From JBCBEX01 sp038528235 (GTDB taxonomy: Bacteria; Bacteroidota; Rhodothermia; Rhodothermales; Rubricoccaceae), in NCBI GenBank assembly GCA_038528235.1, contig JBCBEX010000078.1, forward strand, positions 1-20,930: a DNA stretch of 20,930 nt. Direction: 5' to 3'. Below, piece after piece: positions 14,379 through 20,930 of this stretch. The notes below the pieces were generated by a model. It was not told the origin of the DNA and searched no databases. It worked only from the letters and a program-made list of their open reading frames with translations. The stretch's first letter is position 1, and each line of letters starts with the position of its first letter. The position numbers and the translations under genes were made by a program.

Positions 14379-15851
14379 GTGCCGTCAAGCTTCAGCAGAT
14401 CCGTGCTCTCCCATCCCTTCCGCCGCGAACTTGGCGCGACGCTGCGACTGGCAGGGCCGCTCATCCTGGCGCAGCTTGCTCAGATCGCGACGAGCTTTGT
14501 GGATACGCTCATGATCGGGCGGTGGCTCGGCCCCGAAGCGCTGGCGGCGGGCGTGTTGGGCTCCACTGTGTTCTTCACGACGACGGTGGTTGGGATCGGC
14601 TTCGTGATCGCTGTTGGGCCGACGGTGGCGCAGGCGTTCGGTGCTGCGGAGATCGGAGAGGGGACCGAAGACGACATCGGGCGAGCGGCCCGCCAGGGGC
14701 TCTGGCTGGCGACGCTCCTGGCGGTGCCGCTGATGGTGCTCCTGTGGAATGCCGAGACGCTGCTGCTCCTGGCCGGGCAGCCGGAATCGACCTCAGCACT
14801 GGCGGGTGGATATCTCCGGGCGATCCTGTGGGGAACGCTGCCCAATCTGTGGTTTGCGGCCCTGCGCGGCCTCCTCGAAGGACTCGGTCGACCACGCGTG
14901 ATCATGCTGATCACGCTGGGAGCGGTCGCGCTCAACGTCGCGGGGAATTATGCGCTCATGATCGGCGCCTGGGGCTTCCCTGCCCTCGGACTGGCAGGGT
15001 GCGGATGGTCCAGCACCCTGGTGTTTTGGTCGATGTTCGCCGCCCTGGCGATCTATGTGCACCGCGGGGCGCTCACGAAGCGCTACCGTGTCCTCGCCGA
15101 GGTGCGCCGGCCCGACCCGGCCATGCTCCGCGACCTCGTGCGGATCGGCTGGCCGATCGGCATCACGCTCGGCATCGAGGCGGGGCTGTTCATGCTCTCG
15201 ACGCTGCTCGTGGGGCGGATGGGGGACGACGCTGCGGCCCAGACGGCGCTCGCCGCCCACCAGATTGCCCTCAACGCCGCCTCCATCTCGTTCATGGTGC
15301 CGCTCGGGTTAGGGCTGGCCGCCACCGCGCGCGTAGGCCAGGCCATCGGGCGCAACGACATCGAAGGGGCAAAGCGGGCCGGGTGGGCCGCCACGCTCTT
15401 GGGGGCCGGGTTCATGCTAGCGGCCGCCATCCTGTTCTGGCTGCGCCCCCGTTGGGTGGTCGCGGCCTACGTGAGCTTGGCTGATCCGGAGATGGTCGAT
15501 GTGATCGCGCAAGCCGTGGGGTTGCTCGGCATCGCCGCCGTATTCCAACTCGTCGACGGCATCCAGGTGACGATGAATGGGGCGCTACGTGGTCTCAAGG
15601 ACACAAAAGGGCCCATGTGGATCGCGCTGGCGACCTACTGGGGCATCGGGCTGACGCTGGCCGCGGTGCTCGGATTCGGATGGGGCGAGATCGAGGCGTG
15701 GGGCGCTCCCGGCGTCTGGTGGGGGCTGACGGCGGGCCTCGCCGCCGCCGCCGTGGCGCTCGCGGTCCGATTCCAGGCGCGCGTGCGCCGCGGACGCGCC
15801 GCGGAATACGGGCAGGCCCGGGTGGACGGCGCGGTCGATATGGACCCTTGA
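14379..15851 (+). CDS. MATE-family efflux transporter
   Basis: This inner-membrane protein of about 490 residues belongs to the MATE branch of the MOP superfamily, antiporters that export drugs or metabolites in exchange for Na+ or H+. About twelve hydrophobic helices form two MatE halves. The first opens with LAGPLILAQLAQIATSFVDT and MIGRWLG, and the second with IGWPIGITLGIEAGLFMLST; both follow the usual pattern (P...Q......DT..MGxLG in half one). The loop GLLEGLGRPRVIM and its counterpart GALRGLKDTKGPM are also typical. The start is unclear: the GTG at 14379 is used because the residues before it look non-coding; ATG 14292 or GTG 14403 are alternatives. The gene is divergent from the glycosyltransferase fusion, so the 166 bases 14213-14378 must hold both promoters. 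Confidence 0.88.
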   Translation: MPSSFSRSVLSHPFRRELGATLRLAGPLILAQLAQIATSFVDTLMIGRWLGPEALAAGVLGSTVFFTTTVVGIGFVIAVGPTVAQAFGAAEIGEGTEDDIGRAARQGLWLATLLAVPLMVLLWNAETLLLLAGQPESTSALAGGYLRAILWGTLPNLWFAALRGLLEGLGRPRVIMLITLGAVALNVAGNYALMIGAWGFPALGLAGCGWSSTLVFWSMFAALAIYVHRGALTKRYRVLAEVRRPDPAMLRDLVRIGWPIGITLGIEAGLFMLSTLLVGRMGDDAAAQTALAAHQIALNAASISFMVPLGLGLAATARVGQAIGRNDIEGAKRAGWAATLLGAGFMLAAAILFWLRPRWVVAAYVSLADPEMVDVIAQAVGLLGIAAVFQLVDGIQVTMNGALRGLKDTKGPMWIALATYWGIGLTLAAVLGFGWGEIEAWGAPGVWWGLTAGLAAAAVALAVRFQARVRRGRAAEYGQARVDGAVDMDP

Positions 15852-16216
15852 CGAACTTTCATTTTTCGCTGAAAGGGCTGGGCTCGGCATTTGCATTGGC
15901 GCACGCGGGTTCCTACCCTTGAGCCCAGAACCAAGTGCTCTGCACGAGGCCAGCGCAAGCGGGAATAACAGTTGCGCGCCTGTGTCTACGAAGCGCTTCC
16001 GTGCCGGGCACGTGCACACTGATCAGTCCTCATCGTCAGCCTTCACAGGGTCAGCGGGATCCTGGCCGACGAGGTCTTTTCAATTGTTCTTCGACCCCCC
16101 TCGAAAGGGTACCTCCTACTTTCGGTCCGATCCCCTTCGGCACGTTTAGACAGAGACGCCCACACATACGCCGCGTCTCGCTAGCGGGCCGGCGACCCTT
16201 CACCTCGACTGCGGTT
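15852..16216 (+). promoter_or_regulatory. 365-bp non-coding leader of the act operon with several dyads
   Basis: No gene is supported here, although the actA frame happens to stay open back to 15935 with composition unlike a protein. A candidate promoter is TTG (15896-15898), 15 bases, then TACCCTTG (15914-15921), one mismatch from TAnnTTTG. Palindromes are dense further down: GAAGCGCTTC (15990-15999), GCACGTGC (16008-16015), TGATCA (16020-16025), and the stem TTCGA-CCCCCC-TCGAA (16090-16105). They could be regulator sites or RNA hairpins of a long untranslated leader. Which of these are functional cannot be decided by reading. Confidence 0.45.
15856..15875 (+). terminator. Possible weak terminator after the MATE gene
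   Basis: CTTTCA and TGAAAG form a six-pair stem around an eight-base loop containing TTTTT, five bases after the stop codon. There is no U-run behind the stem, so it is only a weak candidate. Confidence 0.3.
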
Positions 16217-16888
16217 ATGCCCCAGATTTTCCAGCGCGGTGCCAACAAGCTTCCGGCCCTCAGCCTCGTCGGGCTGCTCTTCGGTGCCGTCTTCGTGATC
16301 GGCGCGGTGTGGTACTACTTCTCCCCCGAGTTCTACGAAGTAGGCTACATGCCTGATCAGCCCGTGCCCTACAGCCACCGCCTCCACGCGGGCGAGTTTG
16401 GCATGGATTGCACCTACTGCCACAACCATGTCATGGCGAGCGAGCACTCCAACGTGCCGGCCACGCAGACGTGTATGAACTGCCACACGCTCATCAAGGC
16501 GCAGTCGCTCGACCTGCTGCCGGTACGTGAGAGCTGGGCGACGGGCGAGCCCGTCGAGTGGGTGCGCGTGCACCACCTCGCGGACTACGCGCACTTCTCG
16601 CACGCCGTCCACACCAACGTGGGCGTCGGATGCGAAACGTGCCACGGGCGCATCGATCAGATGGAGGTCGTCTACCAGGCCGAGCCGCTCTCGATGGGCT
16701 GGTGTCTGGAGTGCCACCGTGCTCCCGAGGAATACCTCCGGCCTGTGGAAGAAGTCACCACGATGGGCTACAGCGAGATGGTGCGCGCCGACGAGGACAC
16801 CTACCAGGCCTACATCGCGGCCAACCTCGCACGCATCGAGGCTGAGGGCATCAAGCCTCCCCAGAACTGCTCCGCCTGCCACTACTAG
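16217..16888 (+). CDS. actA: Alternative complex III subunit A, pentahaem cytochrome c
   Basis: ActA carries electrons within alternative complex III, which oxidises menaquinol and feeds oxidases in place of a bc1 complex. The 223 residues contain one transmembrane helix (about 13-33) followed by a periplasmic domain with five CxxCH haem c sites: 65-69, 86-90, 139-143, 163-167 and 218-222, the last almost at the C-terminus. Five haems is the number known for ActA of Rhodothermus marinus. Extra histidines (for example in HRLH, HVMASEH and HFSHAVH) could be distal ligands. The start ATG 16217 places a short positive segment before the helix, so the helix is likely an uncleaved anchor. actB follows after 91 bases. 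Confidence 0.96.
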   Translation: MPQIFQRGANKLPALSLVGLLFGAVFVIGAVWYYFSPEFYEVGYMPDQPVPYSHRLHAGEFGMDCTYCHNHVMASEHSNVPATQTCMNCHTLIKAQSLDLLPVRESWATGEPVEWVRVHHLADYAHFSHAVHTNVGVGCETCHGRIDQMEVVYQAEPLSMGWCLECHRAPEEYLRPVEEVTTMGYSEMVRADEDTYQAYIAANLARIEAEGIKPPQNCSACHY

Positions 16889-16894
16889 AGTCTT

Positions 16895-16918
16895 GCGGTG
16901 AAGCGGTGAAGCGGTGAG
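16895..16918 (+). repeat. Three tandem GCGGTGAA units between actA and actB
   Basis: GCGGTGAA occurs twice and GCGGTGAG once, head to tail, seven bases after the actA stop codon. It is a short slippage-type repeat in the 91-base spacer. No function is known to me. Confidence 0.85.
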
Positions 16919-16979
16919 GCCGTGCGCCTCTTCAAACCGCATCACGGCAACACTGCGGCACTGCTGCACTCTGCACCCC

Positions 16980-19900
16980 ATGATCGAACTCGACGTTCTC
17001 TCGCCAGCCGACGTGGCCCTCGATGGGCAGCCCCGCGCCTGGCGTAGTCCTGCTGACAAGGCGCAAACCTCGGAAGCACAGGCGCTCGCCCAGAGCGAGT
17101 TTCACCCGGCCGCCTTCGATGCGGATGACCTCGCGGGCGACGGAGCCACCTCGCGGCGCTCGTTCATGAAGATCATGGGCGCGTCGATGGCGCTCGCGGG
17201 CCTGACGGGCTGCCGCCGTCCGGCTGAGGAGATCCTCCCGTACGCGCGCAAGCCCGAGGCGGTCATCCCAGGCATTCCGAACTACTACGCCACCTCGATG
17301 CCGATGGGCGGCCCCGCGCAGGGGCTCCTCGTGAAGGCCAACGAGGGGCGTCCGACCAAGGTGGAGGGCAACCCCGCCCATCCGGCTAACCGCGGTGCCA
17401 CCGACGTGTTTGCGCAGGCCTCGGTGCTCAACCTCTACGACCCCGACCGCTCGCGCGTCGTGCGCCAGGCTGGGGAGGCGACCTCGTCGTGGCGCGACTT
17501 CGCCGCGTTCGCACGCCAAGTGCAGACGGGCGGCGTCCAGGGCACGATGGCGGTCCTCGCCGAGCCCAACGACTCGCCGACGATGGCGCGGCTCCGCACC
17601 CAGCTGGCTGCGGCCTACCCCAGCCTTCGCTGGATCACGTATCGCGCCCTCGGCGATGACAACGGCGCGCTGGGCACGCAACAGGCGTTCGGCCGCGCGC
17701 TCCGCCCCGCCTACGACTACGCCAACGCCGCCGTCGTGGTCAGCTTCGACAGCGACGAGATGGGGCCGGAGAGCCTCAACGGCATCGCCAACCAGCGCGG
17801 GCTGGCCGCGAGCCGTCGCCTGACGAGCCGCACCGACGAGATCAGCCGCATCTACGTGGCCGAGAGCCAGATGTCGCCGATGGGCGGTCTGGCCGACCAC
17901 CGCCTCCGGATGCGCGCCGCCGACATTCCGCACTTTGCCGCCGCCGTGGCCCAGCGTCTTGGCGTGGGTGGTGGAAGTGCTGGCAGCCAGGCCGTCGCCG
18001 CGATGGAAACGGTCGCGCCGGTCCTCGATGCGCTCGTCGCCGATGTGCGCGAGGCTTCGGGCCGCGTGGTGTTCGCCGCGGGTGCAGCGCAGGCCCCGGC
18101 CGTCCACGCGCTCGCCGCCGCGCTCAACGCGCAGCACGGCGGGGAGGTCGTCCGCTACTACGACACCGGTGCGGGCACGGTCACGCCGCAAGACGAAGCG
18201 CTCCAGGTACTCGTCGCCGACATGAACGCGGGCCAGATCGGCGCCCTGCTCTGTCTCGGTACTAACCCCGTCTACAGCGCTCCGGCCGAACTCGGCTTTG
18301 CCGAGGCGATGGCCAACGTGCCCGTCACGATCCATGCGGGTCTGCACATCGACGAGACGGCGCAGGCGGCGACGTGGCACCTGCCGCTGGCGCACTACCT
18401 GGAGCAGTGGGGCGACGGCCGCGCCTACGACGGCACGCTCTCGCCCATCCAGCCGACCATCGCGCCGCTCTACGAGGACGCGCACTCGGACCTGGAAATC
18501 GTCAACCTCATCGCCACGGGCCGCGACGCGAGCGGCTACGACCTCGTCCGCACGACCTGGCGCGGCCAACTCTCCGGCCCATTCGAGGACGCCTGGCGCA
18601 CCGTACTGCATGAGGGTGTGCTTCCGGCTACGACCTACCCCGTCGTCCAGCCCGCGGCCTCCGCGCCGAACCTCTCAGATCTGCCCGTCCTCGCGCCCGA
18701 TGCGATGGAGTTGGTCGTCCGCCTCTCGGGCCAGACCTACGACGGCAGCTACGCCAACAACGCGTGGATGCAGGAAGTCCCGGAGATGGTGACCAAGATC
18801 ACCTGGGACAACGTCGCCATCATGAGCCCGGCGACTGCCGACGCGCTCGGCGTCAACTCGACGCTGCGCAAGGGCAAGCAGTACGTCAGCGTCGTCCGTC
18901 TCCAGGCCAACGGCGGCGACATCACGCTCCCCGCGTGGGTGCAGCCTGGCCACCCCGACAACTCGATCTCCGTCGCAGCGGGCTACGGGCGCAACCTCGC
19001 CTCCGACCGCGTGCCGCCGGCGAAGACCATCTTCCAGCGGTTCAAACTCGGCTACTTCGACAACGACATCTACGACGACGGCCCGCTCGCCAACGGCATC
19101 GGCGCCAACGCCGCGCCGCTGCGCCCGCTCGGCAGCCGCATCGCGATGCTGGAGCAGCCGACGATCGTGGACGAAGACTATATGATCGCCACGACGCAGG
19201 ACCACGGCGGTCTAAACGTCGAGAACGCGACCTCGGCGGTCGAGGACCGCGGCATCATCCGCCAGACGACGCTCGCGGCGTACGCGCAGGGCGACGACGC
19301 CGCCTACGACCCGATCCCGCTCATCGAGGACGTGCCGTGGCAGGAGTATCCACCCGTCTGGGGCGAGGAGCGCGATGCCGCCTCCGACCCGCGCATCGCT
19401 GAGGCGATGTACGCGGAGAACCAGTGGGCGATGGCGATTGACCTCAACGCCTGCACCGGCTGCAACGCCTGCGTGATCGCCTGCCAGAGCGAGAACAACA
19501 TCCAGGTGGTCGGCAAAGACCAGGTGTCGCGTGGCCGCGAGATGAGCTGGCTTCGCCTCGACCGCTACTACATGGGCGACGTGGACGACCCCGAGATGGT
19601 CACCATGCCGATGCTCTGCCAGCACTGCGAGTACGCGCCGTGCGAGCAGGTCTGCCCGGTCAACGCGACCGTGCACTCGCCCGACGGGATCAACGCGATG
19701 GTTTACAACCGCTGCGTCGGCACCCGCTACTGCGCCAACAACTGCCCCTACAAGGTCCGGCGCTACAACTTCTACAACTGGACCCAGACGCTCCCCGTCG
19801 AGGTCCAGATGGCCCAGAACCCGAACGTCACCGTCCGCTTCCGCGGCGTGATGGAGAAGTGCACGTTCTGCGTCCACCGCATCCGCTACACCCAGGGCAT

Positions 19901-20258
19901 CGGCCACATCGAAGACCGGCCCATGGACGACGTGGTGACGGCGTGCCAGCAGGCGTGCCCGGCTGAGGCCATCGTCTTCGGCGACCTCAAGGACCCGGAG
20001 AGCGCCATCAACGCCGCGCGCCGCGACGACCGCAACTACGCGGTGCTGTCCTACCTCAACATCAAGCCGCGCGTGACCTACCACGCCCGCGTGACGAACC
20101 CGAACCCGGCGCTCGCCGGACCGGTCGAGATCCGCGGCAGCTACGGCGGCGACGAATACGGCGGCGGCGATGGCTACGGCAACGATGGCTACGGCGGCGA
20201 CGGGCGCAGCGGCACCCCTGCCGAAGGAGTCGTCCCCGGCGACGCCCCCGCTTCCTAA
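16980..20258 (+). CDS. actB: Alternative complex III subunit B, molybdopterin-like plus iron-sulfur protein
   Basis: ActB is the large periplasm-facing subunit of alternative complex III. The 1092 residues combine an N-terminal half resembling molybdopterin oxidoreductases (in this family without the cofactor) with a C-terminal ferredoxin-like part. The cysteine sets are 825/828/831/835, 880/883/888/892, 912/917/921 and 961/964/989/993, fifteen in total, consistent with three [4Fe-4S] and one [3Fe-4S] cluster as known for the family. SRRSFMK at 58-64 followed by a hydrophobic stretch is a Tat signal, and it ends in LTGC with Cys78, a possible lipid anchor. Residues beyond about 1052 form a Gly/Tyr/Asp-rich tail. 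The ATG at 16980 is chosen; 22 residues upstream in frame look non-coding. actC follows after 74 bases. Confidence 0.96.
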   Translation: MIELDVLSPADVALDGQPRAWRSPADKAQTSEAQALAQSEFHPAAFDADDLAGDGATSRRSFMKIMGASMALAGLTGCRRPAEEILPYARKPEAVIPGIPNYYATSMPMGGPAQGLLVKANEGRPTKVEGNPAHPANRGATDVFAQASVLNLYDPDRSRVVRQAGEATSSWRDFAAFARQVQTGGVQGTMAVLAEPNDSPTMARLRTQLAAAYPSLRWITYRALGDDNGALGTQQAFGRALRPAYDYANAAVVVSFDSDEMGPESLNGIANQRGLAASRRLTSRTDEISRIYVAESQMSPMGGLADHRLRMRAADIPHFAAAVAQRLGVGGGSAGSQAVAAMETVAPVLDALVADVREASGRVVFAAGAAQAPAVHALAAALNAQHGGEVVRYYDTGAGTVTPQDEALQVLVADMNAGQIGALLCLGTNPVYSAPAELGFAEAMANVPVTIHAGLHIDETAQAATWHLPLAHYLEQWGDGRAYDGTLSPIQPTIAPLYEDAHSDLEIVNLIATGRDASGYDLVRTTWRGQLSGPFEDAWRTVLHEGVLPATTYPVVQPAASAPNLSDLPVLAPDAMELVVRLSGQTYDGSYANNAWMQEVPEMVTKITWDNVAIMSPATADALGVNSTLRKGKQYVSVVRLQANGGDITLPAWVQPGHPDNSISVAAGYGRNLASDRVPPAKTIFQRFKLGYFDNDIYDDGPLANGIGANAAPLRPLGSRIAMLEQPTIVDEDYMIATTQDHGGLNVENATSAVEDRGIIRQTTLAAYAQGDDAAYDPIPLIEDVPWQEYPPVWGEERDAASDPRIAEAMYAENQWAMAIDLNACTGCNACVIACQSENNIQVVGKDQVSRGREMSWLRLDRYYMGDVDDPEMVTMPMLCQHCEYAPCEQVCPVNATVHSPDGINAMVYNRCVGTRYCANNCPYKVRRYNFYNWTQTLPVEVQMAQNPNVTVRFRGVMEKCTFCVHRIRYTQGIGHIEDRPMDDVVTACQQACPAEAIVFGDLKDPESAINAARRDDRNYAVLSYLNIKPRVTYHARVTNPNPALAGPVEIRGSYGGDEYGGGDGYGNDGYGGDGRSGTPAEGVVPGDAPAS

Positions 20259-20276
20259 GTGCCCGCTTCATAAGTG
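20247..20276 (+). repeat. 15-bp tandem duplication across the actB stop codon
   Basis: CCCGCTTCCTAAGTG (20247-20261) and CCCGCTTCATAAGTG (20262-20276) differ at one base. The unit includes the actB stop, so a second TAA lies exactly five codons later in the same frame. Confidence 0.9.
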
Positions 20277-20332
20277 ACAGCCTCCTGAGCGCTCCTCCGC
20301 CTGCATTTCCCTGACCCCCTGACCCGGGACTG

Positions 20333-20930
20333 ATGAGTACCCCAACCGCAACCGCCGCTCACGAACCGCAGCGGATCATTCTCGAAGAAGAGGCCCTCGT
20401 CCAGGGCGGCCTCAACTTCCACGACGTCACCGAGGCCGTGGCCGGCCACGTCGAGAAGAAGATCCCCGTGGCCTGGTATCTCGCCTTCACCGGCGCGTGC
20501 CTCCTCCTCTCGATGATGTGGTTCTCGCTGGCCTTCCAGGTCTGGAACGGCACCGGCACCTGGGGCCTCAACAACCCCGTTGGCTGGGGCTGGGCCATCG
20601 TCAACTTCGTGTGGTGGGTCGGTATCGGCCACGCCGGGACGCTCATCTCGGCGATCCTCTTCCTCTTCCGCCAGAAGTGGCGCACCTCGATCAACCGCGC
20701 GGCGGAGGCGATGACGCTCTTCGCGGTGGCCTGTGCGTTGATCTTCCCCACGTTCCACGTCGGGCGCGTGTGGCTGGTCTACTACCTGCTGCCGATCCCG
20801 AACTCGATGCTGATGTGGCCCAACTTCAAGAGCCCGCTGCTCTGGGACGTGTTCGCGGTGTCGATCTACGGCTCGGTGTCGCTGCTCTTCTGGTACGTCG
20901 GCCTCATCCCCGACCTCGCCACCATCCGCG
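20333..20930 (+). CDS. actC: Alternative complex III subunit C, NrfD-like quinol-site protein (partial)
   Basis: The gene begins at ATG 20333 and is still open at the window edge, giving 199 residues of an expected 450 or so. ActC is an integral membrane protein of the NrfD/PsrC type that holds a menaquinol site in the complex. After about 40 hydrophilic residues containing EEEALVQGGLNFHDVTE come hydrophobic helices: KIPVAWYLAFTGACLLLSMM, WGWAIVNFVWWVGIGHAGTL with the typical HAGTLISA motif, then a helix with LFAVACALIFPTFHVGR. The HAG motif followed by RQKWRTSINRAAEAMT is characteristic of ActC. A further helix is cut by the edge. It lies 74 bases downstream of actB, as expected for the operon. 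Confidence 0.95.
   Translation, partial: MSTPTATAAHEPQRIILEEEALVQGGLNFHDVTEAVAGHVEKKIPVAWYLAFTGACLLLSMMWFSLAFQVWNGTGTWGLNNPVGWGWAIVNFVWWVGIGHAGTLISAILFLFRQKWRTSINRAAEAMTLFAVACALIFPTFHVGRVWLVYYLLPIPNSMLMWPNFKSPLLWDVFAVSIYGSVSLLFWYVGLIPDLATIR

Noticed and set aside
15935..16216. Upstream extension of the actA frame by 94 codons
   Set aside because: The residues are Arg/Pro/Ser-rich and unlike a signal or domain; the family start is just before the transmembrane helix.
19212..20084. Long antisense frame inside actB
   Set aside because: Val/Ala/Asp/His-rich shadow of the actB frame with no motif.
1..20930. tRNA, rRNA or riboswitch genes
   Set aside because: I found no cloverleaf, rRNA segment or known aptamer core in the non-coding stretches.

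Overview
This GC-rich window looks chromosomal and comes most likely from a member of the Rhodothermota/Bacteroidota (Rhodothermales-like). Three things point there: the start of an alternative complex III operon (actA-actB-actC, the respiratory complex first characterised in Rhodothermus marinus), a topoisomerase I with C-terminal repeat modules and no zinc fingers, and a Bacteroidota-type -7 promoter element (TAnnTTTG) upstream of accA. The lineage is an inference from gene content, not a measurement.

Layout. Positions 1-178 are a junk junction: the 3' end of an IS5-like transposase on the + strand next to a decapitated HicB-type antitoxin on the - strand. A visibly AT-rich lipoprotein gene with a tandem repeat follows (178-831, -), then topA (892-3462, -). 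From 3684 to 10424 a + strand run encodes a TMEM175-like channel, a DUF4037-type nucleotidyltransferase, an MFS transporter, a three-gene module (UbiA-type phosphoribosyl transferase, DprE1-like oxidase, DprE2-like reductase) and a lipoprotein. A 121-bp inverted-repeat element separates this run from a convergent pair, a small membrane protein and accA (10568-11892, -). Next comes a 710-residue glycosyltransferase fusion (12080-14212, -), divergent from a MATE-type transporter (14379-15851, +). A 365-bp non-coding leader precedes actA, actB and the 5' part of actC, which runs off the right edge.

How the genes work together. The UbiA/DprE1/DprE2 set corresponds to the mycobacterial route from PRPP and polyprenyl phosphate to polyprenylphosphoryl-arabinose, a donor of D-arabinofuranose for surface glycans. 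The arabinosyltransferase and the phosphatase of that route are not in the window. The GT2 fusion and the neighbouring MATE transporter could also serve surface glycan assembly, but nothing in the sequence ties them to the arabinose module. The act genes build the quinol-oxidising complex of the inner membrane. The most unusual objects are the GT2 protein fused to what looks like a catalytically dead phosphoglycosyltransferase, and the arabinose-donor module with an alanine at the benzothiazinone-target cysteine.
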